Below, one piece after another: positions 1 through 9,939 of a DNA stretch of 64,000 nt. The translations under genes and the position numbers were made by a program. The stretch is from Deltaproteobacteria bacterium (GTDB lineage Bacteria > Desulfobacterota > Binatia > UTPRO1). The notes under the pieces were generated by a model that had not been told where the DNA came from, ran no database searches, and saw only the letters and a program-made list of their open reading frames with translations. The stretch lies in the NCBI GenBank assembly GCA_029262315.1, contig JAJCZP010000071.1:1-64000 (forward strand). Reading direction: 5' to 3'. Within the stretch, counting starts at the first letter, position 1, and every line of letters starts with the position of its first letter.

Positions 1-246
1 CTGCAGGATGAGGGCGAGATTCAGATCTCGGTCGAGGGTCACACCGATTCCGTGGGCACCGAAGCCTACAATCAAGGCCTCTCGGAGCGTCGCGCCCATG
101 CGGTCGCCGACCATCTTGCCGGCGGCGGCATCGATCGAACCCGCATGACCGCACGCGGTTTCGGCGAGTCGAACCCGGTTGCCAGCAACATGAACCGCGA
201 CGGTCGCGCCCAGAACCGCCGCGTCGAGCTGAAGATCGTAGACTAG
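1..246 (+). CDS. OmpA C-terminal (peptidoglycan-binding) domain protein, 5' truncated by window edge
   Basis: Reading frame open from base 1: VEGHTDSVGTEAYNQGLSERRAHAVADHL...RMTARGFGESNPVASN...NRRVELKIVD, classic OmpA/MotB C-terminal motif. Confidence 0.9.
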   Translation: MQDEGEIQISVEGHTDSVGTEAYNQGLSERRAHAVADHLAGGGIDRTRMTARGFGESNPVASNMNRDGRAQNRRVELKIVD

Positions 247-329
247 TTTCACGTCGTGGCACGCGGGGGCTCGAACGCCCCCGCGTGCCCGCGATCTTCG
301 CACCCCGAACCGGCGACGCTTGACGCATC

Positions 330-2531
330 GTGCGAGCGGATGCCAAGTTCCGCCCCCACATGGCACGGCGCTGGCGATTCAAGGGCGACGGTCCGATCGA
401 GGTCATGCGCGACACCCACGGGGTGCCGCACGTGCGCGTAACGACCGAGGCCGATCTCTATCGAGGTCTCGGCAATTGCCACGCCGTCGACCGCGCCCTG
501 CCCATGCTGCTGCTGCGTATCCTCGGCACCGGCCGCGGCTCGGAGATCCTCGAGGCGAGCGACGACATGCTCGCGTCCGATCGTTTCTTTCGCCGCTGCA
601 ACCTCGCGGCCGACGTCGAGCAGGAGGTCGCCAAACTGGGGCCGGATGAACGCGTCCGGGCCGAGGCCTACTGCGAAGGCGTCAATCGCGCGCTCGCGGA
701 GCGCTCCCCGTGGGAACTGCGCCTGCTCGGATACATCCCCCGCCCCTGGACGCTCCACGACGTGGTGCTGATGTCGCGCCTGGCCGGCTTCATTGGCCTC
801 GCTCAGTCGCAGGGCGACAGCGAGCGCCTGTTTCTCGAGATGCTGCACGCTGACGTCCCGCGAACGCACCTCGCGGAGCTCTTCCCCGGACTGTTCGCAG
901 ACGCCGACCTCGACCTGTTGAAGCGCGTCACGCTCGGCGCCCGGCTCATACCCGAGAGTGTCCGCTGGAGCACGACACTGACGCGCATGGTCGCCTCCAA
1001 CAACTGGGCGGTTGCGCCCAAGAAGACCCGCGACGGCACCGCCATCGGCGCCTACGATCCGCACCTCGAAACCAATCGCCTGCCGCCGATCTGGTACGAG
1101 ATCGTCTTCGACCTTCCCGATCGCTGGTGCGTTGCCGCGACCATGCCCGGCATCCCCGGCCTCCTCTTCGGCCGCACCAACGATCTCTCATGGGGCGCGA
1201 CCTACACCTTCATGGACGCGATCGACTCATGGGTGGAGGACTGTCGCGACGGCCAGTATCGCCGTACCCACGACGGGACCGATCATTGGGAGCACTTCCA
1301 GACACGGACGGAGGTCATCACGCGCAAGCGGAAGCCCGAGACCACCGTCACCTTCTACGAGAACGAGCACGGCGTGCTGGAGGGTGACCCGCACGTGCCC
1401 GGCCACTATCTCACTACGTGCTGGGCAAGTGGCGCAGGCACCGGCGCCGCGTCCCTGCGCTCGTTGTTCGGCATACTGCACGCGCCGAACGTCACCGCCG
1501 GCATGGAACTCCTCGGGGGAGTCGAGACCGCGTGGAACTGGGTGCTCGCCGATCGCCAGGGGAACATCGGCTACCAGATGTCGGGCCGCATGCCGATCCG
1601 ACGCGACGGCTGGCGTGGCTTCGTTCCGCAACCGGGATGGGACGTCGCCAACGATTGGCGCGGCTTCGTCGCAGCGCGGGATCTCCCGCGAGAGTACAAC
1701 CCGGAGCGCGGCTTCGTCGCCACCGCGAACGAAGATCTGAATCACCTCGGCAGCGTGGATCCGATCAACATGCCGATGGGCCCCTACCGCGCCGACCGCA
1801 TCGCCGCACTACTCGCCGCGCGTGACGATTGGACCGTCGACGACTGTCGCGTCATGCAACTCGACGTCCACTCGCGCCACGCCGACGATTTTCTCGCCGT
1901 GCTCCTCCCGCTCCTTCCCGACACGCCGGAAGCCACGGCCCTCCGAACCTGGGACCGCGGTTACGATCTGGAGTCGCGCGCCGCCACCCTCTTCGAACGC
2001 TTCTACCGCGCGCTCCTGATCGACGTGTTCGGCGCCACCTGCGGACCCGACGTCATGGAGTTCATGATCAACGAAACCGGAATCCTCACCGACTTCTACT
2101 ACAACTTCGACCGTATCCTGCTCAGCGCCGAGAGCGTCTGGTACGGCCCCGAAGGACGCGACGCCACCTGGACACGCATCGCAGCCCAGGCACTCCCAGG
2201 CCCCGTCCGCCCATGGGGTGACGAACGCCAACTCGTCATGAAACATCTGCTGCTCGGCGGCCGCCTCCCCCGCTGGCTCGGCTTCGATCACGGCCCCATC
2301 CCGCTGCGCGGCAACCGTGCCACGATCCACCAGGGACAAATCTACCGTTCCGGCGGCCGCCAAACGAGCTTCGCCCCATCGCTCCGCATAGTCACCGACC
2401 TCGGCACCGACGAAGTCCACACCGCCATGGCCGGAGGCCCCTCCGACCGCCGCTTCTCCCGCTGGTACCGCACCGGCATCCCCGACTGGATAGCCGGCCG
2501 CCTAAAACCCCAACGCCCCAGCCCAAAATAA
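330..2531 (+). CDS. Penicillin acylase (penicillin amidase) family Ntn-hydrolase
   Basis: 733 aa; ASNNWAV autoprocessing motif with Ser codon at 996-998, followed by DPHLE, PGIPGLLFGRTNDLSWG. Confidence 0.9.
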   Translation: MRADAKFRPHMARRWRFKGDGPIEVMRDTHGVPHVRVTTEADLYRGLGNCHAVDRALPMLLLRILGTGRGSEILEASDDMLASDRFFRRCNLAADVEQEVAKLGPDERVRAEAYCEGVNRALAERSPWELRLLGYIPRPWTLHDVVLMSRLAGFIGLAQSQGDSERLFLEMLHADVPRTHLAELFPGLFADADLDLLKRVTLGARLIPESVRWSTTLTRMVASNNWAVAPKKTRDGTAIGAYDPHLETNRLPPIWYEIVFDLPDRWCVAATMPGIPGLLFGRTNDLSWGATYTFMDAIDSWVEDCRDGQYRRTHDGTDHWEHFQTRTEVITRKRKPETTVTFYENEHGVLEGDPHVPGHYLTTCWASGAGTGAASLRSLFGILHAPNVTAGMELLGGVETAWNWVLADRQGNIGYQMSGRMPIRRDGWRGFVPQPGWDVANDWRGFVAARDLPREYNPERGFVATANEDLNHLGSVDPINMPMGPYRADRIAALLAARDDWTVDDCRVMQLDVHSRHADDFLAVLLPLLPDTPEATALRTWDRGYDLESRAATLFERFYRALLIDVFGATCGPDVMEFMINETGILTDFYYNFDRILLSAESVWYGPEGRDATWTRIAAQALPGPVRPWGDERQLVMKHLLLGGRLPRWLGFDHGPIPLRGNRATIHQGQIYRSGGRQTSFAPSLRIVTDLGTDEVHTAMAGGPSDRRFSRWYRTGIPDWIAGRLKPQRPSPK

Positions 2532-2583
2532 AACAAGCCGTCCCCGCCCCGACGGTCGCACCCCCCCGACCGCCAGTCCGCTC

Positions 2584-3264
2584 CTAGAGGAAAGCCCGGT
2601 TCCCGAACCGATCAAGCGAAACAACTTCGCCGACCGGCCGTCGCGTCGTCGGACCGTACTTGCCGATTGGCCATCCCATCGGAATCACCGCGCACGGCGT
2701 CACGTTCCACGGCAAGCCGAGCGTCCACCGGGCGAGCAACTTACTCCAGAGTGGAAGCGTAATCAGGGCCGCGCCCAAGCCAGTGGCACGTGCCGCCAGC
2801 AAAAGATTTTGCACCGACGGGTATATCGAGCCGTACATGCTGCTCGCGGCAATCGACGGCCACGGCGGGATGAACTGCCGGAGACAGGCGACGACGACCA
2901 CTGGGATCTCCTCGAAATGATCCGCCTGCCACTGCACCGCGTCGAGGATGCGGAGCATCGGCGCGTTCCCTTGGCGCCCCATCATCCAACGACCGAGCGG
3001 ACCGTAGATGTTGAACGCGGAGCGGTTCAACTGGCCGAGCCGCGCCTTCACGGCCCGGTCTTTGACGACGATGAACTCCCAGTTCTGCGCGTTCGATCCA
3101 GTGGGCGCGCGCAGTGCTAGCTCGATGCATTTCAGGATGAGTGCGTCGTCGACGGGATCGGGCTTCAGCCGGCGGATCGCGCGCTGCGTCCGCATCGCCT
3201 GATCGAGGGGCATCGCGAACGGTGACGGAGTAAAGGTCTGGGGGGCGGATTCGGCCATGATCAT
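2584..3264 (-). CDS. Nitroreductase family protein
   Basis: RAIRRLKPDPVDDALILKCIELALRAPTGSNAQNWEFIVVKD typical nitroreductase N-terminus; start chosen at 3264/3258, overlapping the upstream gene stop. Confidence 0.85.
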   Translation of the reverse strand: MIMAESAPQTFTPSPFAMPLDQAMRTQRAIRRLKPDPVDDALILKCIELALRAPTGSNAQNWEFIVVKDRAVKARLGQLNRSAFNIYGPLGRWMMGRQGNAPMLRILDAVQWQADHFEEIPVVVVACLRQFIPPWPSIAASSMYGSIYPSVQNLLLAARATGLGAALITLPLWSKLLARWTLGLPWNVTPCAVIPMGWPIGKYGPTTRRPVGEVVSLDRFGNRAFL

Positions 3265-4244
3265 GTCCTCTTCAGGCGAGGCGCCACCTCGCGCATGAAA
3301 CGCTCGGGCTGCGATTCGCCGCTGCCGACGTCGGCCAGATCCTGAAACCACAGGATGATGAGCTCGGCGCCGTGGTCGATGTAGAACTGCAACTCCTCGG
3401 TCACCTGATCGGCCGTGCCGATGCAGCAACCCTTGAAGAATTTGTTGACGCGCTCGGGCTCGGAACCCGGCCAGTAGCGCGTGATGTAGGCCAGGCGCTC
3501 GTCATCGTTGGCGAAGATCGCACAGGTCCGTTCGGACGACACGCGCATCGTCGCCGGGTCACGTCCCACGTCCTTGCAGTGCTGATGCAGGATGCGCAGC
3601 TTGTCCTCGAACACGTCGGGGCCGCGATTGTGGTTCCACCCATCGGCGTACTGCGCGACCATCTTGAGCGCGACCTTCTCGCCCTGCGCGCCGATCCAGA
3701 TCGGTGGGTGCGGCGACTGCAGCGGCTTCGGCTCGTTGATCGCGTTCGTGACCGACCAATGCGTCCCCTCGACACTCGCCTTCTCCTCAGTGAACATCGC
3801 CTTCAGAATTCGCGCCGTGTCGGCCATTCGATCGAGGCGGCCGCGGATCTTCGGAAACTCGTAGCCGTACGCGGCGAACTCCTCATCCTTCCACCCGGCC
3901 CCGAGGCCGACATCGACGCGACCGCCACTGATCACATCGACGCAGCTCGCGATCTTCGCGAGGTAGGCCGGATTGCGGTAGAGCGAACAGGTGACGAGCT
4001 GTCCAAGTCGAATCGTCGACGTGGCCTCGGCGAGCGCCGCCATCGTCGTCCAGCATTCGAACGTCGGCTCGATCTCGGGGCGCGGCACGGTGTGGAAGTG
4101 ATCGTAGAGCCAGAGCGAGTCGTAGCCGATCGCCTCGAGCCGCTGCGCGACGCGCTTGGTGGTCGCCCACTGCTCGGCGCCGCCCTTGATGTGGCGCATT
4201 TCGAGCCGCCATCCTTGTGGTGCGAACGTGCCGATCTGAACCAT
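3261..4244 (-). CDS. LLM-class (F420/FMN) flavin-dependent oxidoreductase
   Basis: YDSLWLYDHFHTVP, RIRLGQLVTCSLYRNPAYLAKIASCVDVISGGRVDVGLGAGW; 4-nt overlap with downstream nitroreductase. Confidence 0.9.
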   Translation of the reverse strand: MVQIGTFAPQGWRLEMRHIKGGAEQWATTKRVAQRLEAIGYDSLWLYDHFHTVPRPEIEPTFECWTTMAALAEATSTIRLGQLVTCSLYRNPAYLAKIASCVDVISGGRVDVGLGAGWKDEEFAAYGYEFPKIRGRLDRMADTARILKAMFTEEKASVEGTHWSVTNAINEPKPLQSPHPPIWIGAQGEKVALKMVAQYADGWNHNRGPDVFEDKLRILHQHCKDVGRDPATMRVSSERTCAIFANDDERLAYITRYWPGSEPERVNKFFKGCCIGTADQVTEELQFYIDHGAELIILWFQDLADVGSGESQPERFMREVAPRLKRT

Positions 4245-4478
4245 GGGACCCCTCCGCTCCGAGAACCTGCGCGAGCGGCGGCCCTGGGTCAAGACACGCG
4301 CCCGTTGACCAGGGCCACACTCGGGTATAGTCGCGCGCCGATGGGTGGTGAGCGGATCAGGAGCGCCGGGGGACGGACGAGTCGGCCAGCCAGGCCTTGC
4401 GGCGTGCGAGCGGCACCGAGCCAGACGACCTGCGGCCGCCCGTATCCGAGCATCCGGACGTTGGTCCGGGGGCCCTGC

Positions 4479-6584
4479 ATGTTGGTCGCCCTGATGCTCG
4501 CCGCCCTCGTCGGCGGCTGCAACACATTCACCGTCGAGCTCTCGGTGCCAGAAACGCTTCTGCCGACGCACGAGCTTCGCGTTGGCGCGGCGCGCGAGGA
4601 GATCACGCCGGTGCCCGGGCTCCCGATGGGGGGGTACGGCTTCATCGGCCAGACCGCGCGCGGCTTCTGGACGCGTCTGTACGCGAACGCGCTGGTCATC
4701 GAAGACCCGGACGGGACACCGCTCGTGCTGGTCTCGTGCGATCTCTGGGCCCTGCCCGGCGGATTGGCCGACGAAGTGGCGGCCCGGGTACGCGCCGACT
4801 CGCGCGGCCTTGGCATCGGGCGCGAGCATCTGGTGATCGCGGCCACGCACACCCATCAAAGCCCGGGTGCGTACGCGAGCGCGCTCGCCTACAACGCGGT
4901 GGCCGGACCGGAGTCTGGTTTCGATCCCGCCCTCTTCGACTTCCTGGCGACGCGCATCAGTCGCGCCATCCTCCGCGCCGCCAACACACGCGCGCCCGCG
5001 ACGATGAGTTGGCGTGACGGGCACCTCGCCCGCCTGGTCCGCAATCGTTCGATGGGCGCCTTCAGCCGCAATCCCGCGAACGAGACCTCGGACTTCGTCG
5101 GCCCGGGGAATGCGGTGCCGTACTGCGATCTCCGTACACCGGTCGCCGACCGCAACGCCTGCCGCGCTGTCGACGCCACCGCGACAGTGATCCGCTTCGA
5201 GCGCGACGACACCATCATCGGGGCCGCGGTGTTCGTCGCGCTGCACCCGACCGCGGCGGGTCCCGGCGTCGCCGTCTACTCGAGCGACGTGTTCGGTATC
5301 GCCGGCATCCACGCGGCGCGCCAGCTACAGGCACTCGAGGGCGGCGCTCCTCCCGTGCTCGCGTTCTTCAATGGCGCCGAGGGCGATGTCAGTGCCGATT
5401 GGCGCCAGCAAGATGGTCCGCACGCGGTGGCACTCGGCCGCCAACTCGGTGCCGCGGTGACGGAACTCGCGGCGGGCGGCACACGCGAAGAGCACGTCGC
5501 CATCGACTACGCCTTCGAGCGCTTCGACCTCGCGGGAGCGTGTCGCACCGACGAGGACGGCACCGAACGCTGCGCGGCGTCACGTCCATCCGTTGGCCGG
5601 GCCACCCTCGCCGGAGCGAGCGACGGGCGGACCCATGCCTGGCCCTCGATCTTTCGCGCCGGTGTCACCCGCAAAGCACTTGGGCCGCAGGGCGTGAAAG
5701 TTCCGGCGATGGATCCAGGGTTTGGATGGTTCCGTCTGCCGCTCTCGTCGTTGATCCTCCTGCCCATCCGCGGCCCGAGCAATGCCGCGCTCGGCGTCTA
5801 CCGGCTCGGACCACTCGCGATCGCTACCCTCCCGGGCGAGTTCACGACCATGATGGGCCGGCGCATCGCGGTCGACGTCGCCCAGGCGCTGCCGTCGACA
5901 AAGCGCGTGCTCCTGGCCGGATTGGCGAACGCCTACCTGTCCTACTTCACCACGCCAGAGGAGTACGCGGGCCAGTTCTACGAGGGCGCTTCGACCCTCT
6001 ATGGCCCCGAGTCGGGACCGGTGATCGGGGCCGGGATCACCCGACTGGCCTCGATGGTCGAGCGTGGCAAACGCACGCGGCAGCCGCGCGTCGAAACCAT
6101 CGCCTACTCACCGGGTCCGGAACGCCAGTTCGGGCTCGAGGATGTCGAAGCGCCCCACGTCTCCGACGAAGGACTCGGACACCTGCTGCACGAGCCGCCC
6201 TACAAGCAGGGGCAGCCGTACCCGAGCACCTGCTGGACCGGGGCCGCTCCACGCTTTCCCGAGGTTCGGCTCCCAACGGTCGCGATCGAGATCGCGAGCG
6301 ACGACGACACGTGGAGCCCGCTCGCCGGCGCCGACAACTTCGGCACCGACATCATCACCGTCGCCAGCCCACGCGACGATGGCAACGCCGATTGGCGCGC
6401 CATCTGGATGCCGAACCCCTCCGTTCCGCTGAACGCCCGCGTGCGCTTCGTCGTGCAGCACGGCGAGCCCGCCAAGGGGGCAGGGGACATCGCGCAGGCG
6501 AAGGACGCCCAGCCGGCACCGATACGGAGCGAGCCGTTCACGCTCGACGGCCCCGACTTCGCGTCCTCGTGTCCCGCTCGCTGA
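4479..6584 (+). CDS. Neutral/alkaline ceramidase-like lipoprotein
   Basis: Lipobox-like MLVALMLAALVGGC; LRVGAAREEITPVPGLPMGGYG, VIAATHTHQSPGAY, FFNGAEGDVS, as in the neutral ceramidase family. Longer track ORF N-terminus is antisense to the LLM gene. Confidence 0.8.
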   Translation: MLVALMLAALVGGCNTFTVELSVPETLLPTHELRVGAAREEITPVPGLPMGGYGFIGQTARGFWTRLYANALVIEDPDGTPLVLVSCDLWALPGGLADEVAARVRADSRGLGIGREHLVIAATHTHQSPGAYASALAYNAVAGPESGFDPALFDFLATRISRAILRAANTRAPATMSWRDGHLARLVRNRSMGAFSRNPANETSDFVGPGNAVPYCDLRTPVADRNACRAVDATATVIRFERDDTIIGAAVFVALHPTAAGPGVAVYSSDVFGIAGIHAARQLQALEGGAPPVLAFFNGAEGDVSADWRQQDGPHAVALGRQLGAAVTELAAGGTREEHVAIDYAFERFDLAGACRTDEDGTERCAASRPSVGRATLAGASDGRTHAWPSIFRAGVTRKALGPQGVKVPAMDPGFGWFRLPLSSLILLPIRGPSNAALGVYRLGPLAIATLPGEFTTMMGRRIAVDVAQALPSTKRVLLAGLANAYLSYFTTPEEYAGQFYEGASTLYGPESGPVIGAGITRLASMVERGKRTRQPRVETIAYSPGPERQFGLEDVEAPHVSDEGLGHLLHEPPYKQGQPYPSTCWTGAAPRFPEVRLPTVAIEIASDDDTWSPLAGADNFGTDIITVASPRDDGNADWRAIWMPNPSVPLNARVRFVVQHGEPAKGAGDIAQAKDAQPAPIRSEPFTLDGPDFASSCPAR

Positions 6585-6688
6585 CGGCACCCGCGGTACT
6601 AACCCGCGGGGCGAGCGAAGTGGCCGGCAAACACCGCGCACGCGACGTCGCTTGACGCGCACAAGCACACGCGCCACCGTGCGCACGC

Positions 6689-6898
6689 ATGCGCGTCGAC
6701 ATTAGCTGCAAGAAGTGCGGCACCCGAAGCCGCCAGGATCTCGGCGACCCCGGCGAGACGTCCGTCGAAGAGTACCTACACCTGCTCACCGAGCGGCTGA
6801 CTCACAAACCGAGCTTCGAATGCTTCGGCGGCCACCTCGAGCTGGCGCCCCCGCTCCCGAACTTCTGGGTCATCCACTGGGACACGCTCGGCGACTGA
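6689..6898 (+). CDS. Small hypothetical protein with CxxC
   Basis: 69 aa ORF MRVDISCKKCGTRSRQDLGD...; no family recognised. Confidence 0.45.
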   Translation: MRVDISCKKCGTRSRQDLGDPGETSVEEYLHLLTERLTHKPSFECFGGHLELAPPLPNFWVIHWDTLGD

Positions 6899-6950
6899 GC
6901 GGCGCGGGCGCAGCCCTCGCTCCGAGACGGACCCTAGAACTTCGGGTTCC

Positions 6951-7718
6951 CTAGCCCGCCATCGTCAGGCCACCGGACACGCTGACGACCTGGCCGGTGA
7001 TGAAGCGCGCTTCCGCCGACGCGAGAAAGGCGACCGCGCCGGCAACGTCCTCGGGCTGGCCGAGGCGGCCGAACGGAATGGCCCGCTTCAGCCCGGCGAC
7101 GACCTTGGCGCCGTACTCGCTCTCGCCGACCGACGCCAGGAGCGTGGTGTCGGTCGGGCCGGGGCAGACGACGTTCACGGTGACGAGATCGCGGGCGAGC
7201 TCGCGCGCCAGCGACTTCGAGAAGCCGATGATCGCCGCTTTGCATCCCGCGTAGACCGCCTCGCCCGAGCTACCGACGCGGCCGGCATCGGAGCTGACGT
7301 TGATGATCCGTCCTCGGTCGCCAGCGGCACGCAGGTCTTCGAGCGCGGCATGGGTACACAGCAGCATGCCGCGATAGTTGATGGCGATCAGCTTGTCCCA
7401 GGTGGCGGCATCACTGTCCTTGAAGAACCCGAACACGTCCCACCCGGCATTGTTGACGAGAAGATTCGGCGGACCGAGCTGCTCCCGCAACGACGCGAAG
7501 GCAGCGCGCACCTCGTCCTCACTCGTGATGTCGGCTGGAGAAGCCACCGCGTGACCACCGGCTTCGCGAACGGCATCACACGTCGCGGCACTGCCGTCGG
7601 CATCGCGGTCGAGCACCCCGACGGCCCATCCGTCGGCGGCCAGGCGAAGCGCCAACGCTCTGCCAATACCGCCCGCGCCGCCGGTGACGACCGCGACCAT
7701 CGATGCTTGCTCGCTCAT
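6951..7718 (-). CDS. SDR family NAD(P)-dependent oxidoreductase
   Basis: VVTGGAGGIGRALA, NNAGWD, YxxxK (YAGCKAA). Confidence 0.92.
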   Translation of the reverse strand: MSEQASMVAVVTGGAGGIGRALALRLAADGWAVGVLDRDADGSAATCDAVREAGGHAVASPADITSEDEVRAAFASLREQLGPPNLLVNNAGWDVFGFFKDSDAATWDKLIAINYRGMLLCTHAALEDLRAAGDRGRIINVSSDAGRVGSSGEAVYAGCKAAIIGFSKSLARELARDLVTVNVVCPGPTDTTLLASVGESEYGAKVVAGLKRAIPFGRLGQPEDVAGAVAFLASAEARFITGQVVSVSGGLTMAG

Positions 7719-7742
7719 GAGATGTCTCTCTCCCGAGGAACG

Positions 7743-8717
7743 CTACCAGGCGTACGCTTCGGGCGCAGCACCGCCTGGGCCGGGCCAGATCTCGTCCAGG
7801 CGCGCCAGCGCGGCGGTGTCGAGCGCGACCTCGAACGCCTTTGGGCCGGCCTGCAGCTGTTCCATCGTACGCGGACCCAGAATCGGCGACGTGATCCCCG
7901 GCCGCTGCAGCAACCACGCCAGCGCTACGTCGGCGGGCGCATGGCCCAGTTCCGCGCAGAAGCTCTCCCAACGCTCGAGCTGCGGGCGGCGCTCGTCGAC
8001 CAAACGGCGGATGCGGGCCGACGCCACACGCCGGCCTTCGTTCAGCTTCTGCAACACCCCGCCGAGTAGTCCACCACTCAGCGGACTCCATGGCAGGATG
8101 CCGACGCCGAGCTCCTGACACGCCGGGACAACTTCGAGTTCGATCGTCCGCGAGTAGAGATTGTAGAAGCTCTGCTCCGAGACGATGCCGAGAAGGTGGC
8201 GCGCCTCGGCGACCGCGTTCGCGCGCGTGATGTGCCAAGCGGCGAAGTTGCTGCTGCCGACGTACAACACCTTGCCCTCCCGGACGAGCTGCTCCATGGC
8301 CTGCCAGATCTCGTCCCACGGCGTCGTCCGATCGATGTGGTGCATCTGGTAGAGATCGATGTGATCGGTCTGGAGCCGCCTCAGACTCTCCTCACACGCC
8401 CGCCGGATCTGATAGGCGGACAGACGCGAGTCGTTCGGCCCGTCGCCCATGGATCCGTACACCTTGGTGGCCAGCACGACGCGCTGGCGCGCGCCCTCGC
8501 GCTCGGCAAGCCAGCGACCGATGATCTGCTCGGTAATGCCCTCGCCCCGCGTCTGGCCGTACACGTTGGCGGTGTCGAAGAAGTTGATGCCGAGGTCGAG
8601 CGCCGTATCCATCATCGCGAAGCTCTCGGCCTCGGTGGCGTACGGGCCGAAGTTCATGGTGCCGAGGCAGAGACGACTGACATGCAAGCCGGTGCGACCG
8701 AGTCCGACGTAGTCCAT
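7743..8717 (-). CDS. Aldo/keto reductase
   Basis: MDYVGLGRTGLHVSRLCLGTMNFG, INFFDTANVYG, DLYQMHHIDRTTPWDEIW. Confidence 0.93.
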   Translation of the reverse strand: MDYVGLGRTGLHVSRLCLGTMNFGPYATEAESFAMMDTALDLGINFFDTANVYGQTRGEGITEQIIGRWLAEREGARQRVVLATKVYGSMGDGPNDSRLSAYQIRRACEESLRRLQTDHIDLYQMHHIDRTTPWDEIWQAMEQLVREGKVLYVGSSNFAAWHITRANAVAEARHLLGIVSEQSFYNLYSRTIELEVVPACQELGVGILPWSPLSGGLLGGVLQKLNEGRRVASARIRRLVDERRPQLERWESFCAELGHAPADVALAWLLQRPGITSPILGPRTMEQLQAGPKAFEVALDTAALARLDEIWPGPGGAAPEAYAW

Positions 8718-8865
8718 GGGCTCGGGATGTACGCCTGCCGCACCGGTACGGCAAGGCACCGACCGCTCGGTCCGCGCCGCCGGAGCGCACCGCCGGAGCG
8801 CACCTGCACCCCCCGGCCGGTTCGAGCATCGCGCGCCGCACCATATTCGCGCATAATGCTGGTTC

Positions 8866-9939
8866 GTGACCAGCGCGCCGATCCATGTGCCCGTTCCGAA
8901 GGTGCTGGCTGCAGGGTCCTTTCGCGCTCTCCGGCGCGAGCTCGCGCGGCACCCGACCGGTGCGCCCGTGATCCTCGACTGCCACGAATTCGAGAGCGCG
9001 GACGCCCTCGCCGTCGCGCGCCTGCTCCGAATCATCGCCGAAGGACGCGCGGCGGGACACGACGTACGCCTCGCCCATCTCGACGACGCGGCCCGGCGCG
9101 CCCTGGCCGACGTCGATCCCGCGATTCTCGAGCAGGACACCGTCCCCCGGCGCCACCCGCTCGAGGTCGTGGGCACACAGGCGATCGAGGCCGCCGCCAC
9201 CGCGGGGCAGGTCCGACGCCTCGCCGGTGCGACGGTTGCCGGGCTGACGCGGCCCTTCGGCGCCGAGGGCATCAAATGGGATCGTGCCCTCCGGCAGATG
9301 GCTTTGATCGGGGTCGAAGCGGTGCCGATCGTCGTCTTCATCTCGCTGCTGGTCGGCGTTGTCCTGGCGTTGAACGGCGCCACGCAGCTCCGCCAGTTCG
9401 GCGCGTCAATCTTCATCGCGAATCTCGTCGCCATCTCGACGACACGCGAGATGGGCCCCCTCCTCACCGCCGTCATCGTCTCGGGACGCACCGGATCGGC
9501 GATCGCCGCCGAGATCGGCAGCATGGTCATCTCGGAAGAGGTCGACGCCATGCACACGATGGCGTTGAACCCCGTACGTTTCCTGGTCGTCCCGAAGGTG
9601 CTGGCGCTGATTCTAATGATGCCGCTCCTGACGGTCATGAGTAACCTCGCGGGCATCACGGGCGGCTACGCCGTCGGCGTGCTCGGGCTCGACCTCGGGA
9701 GCGACGCCTACCTGTCGCAGACGGTGCAGTCGTTGTTCATGTCGGACGTCACGACCGGGCTCGTGAAGAGCGTCGTCTTTGGCGTCATCATCGGCCTCGT
9801 GGGCGCGCACCGTGGCTTCGCCGTGCGTGGGGGTCCCGAGGCGGTCGGCCGCGCCGCCACGTCCGCCGTGGTGACGTCGATCATCGCCTGCATCGTCGCC
9901 AATGCGGGCTTCACGGCGCTGTTCTACTACACGGAATGA
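8866..9939 (+). CDS. MlaE-family ABC permease with N-terminal STAS/MlaB-like domain
   Basis: GTG start; ~90 aa STAS-like region, then MALIGVEAVPIVVFISLLVGVVLALNGATQLRQFGA...EMGPLLTAVIVSGRTGSAIAAEIGSM. Confidence 0.9.
   Translation: MTSAPIHVPVPKVLAAGSFRALRRELARHPTGAPVILDCHEFESADALAVARLLRIIAEGRAAGHDVRLAHLDDAARRALADVDPAILEQDTVPRRHPLEVVGTQAIEAAATAGQVRRLAGATVAGLTRPFGAEGIKWDRALRQMALIGVEAVPIVVFISLLVGVVLALNGATQLRQFGASIFIANLVAISTTREMGPLLTAVIVSGRTGSAIAAEIGSMVISEEVDAMHTMALNPVRFLVVPKVLALILMMPLLTVMSNLAGITGGYAVGVLGLDLGSDAYLSQTVQSLFMSDVTTGLVKSVVFGVIIGLVGAHRGFAVRGGPEAVGRAATSAVVTSIIACIVANAGFTALFYYTE

Noticed and set aside
2553-2572. CGGTCG-CACCCCCC-CGACCG hairpin between convergent genes
   Set aside because: Only a 6-bp stem and no U-tract; too weak to call a terminator.
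3372-4478. N-terminal ~370 aa of the 1070-aa ORF
   Set aside because: Antisense to the LLM oxidoreductase; real ceramidase-like protein starts with a lipoprotein signal at 4479.
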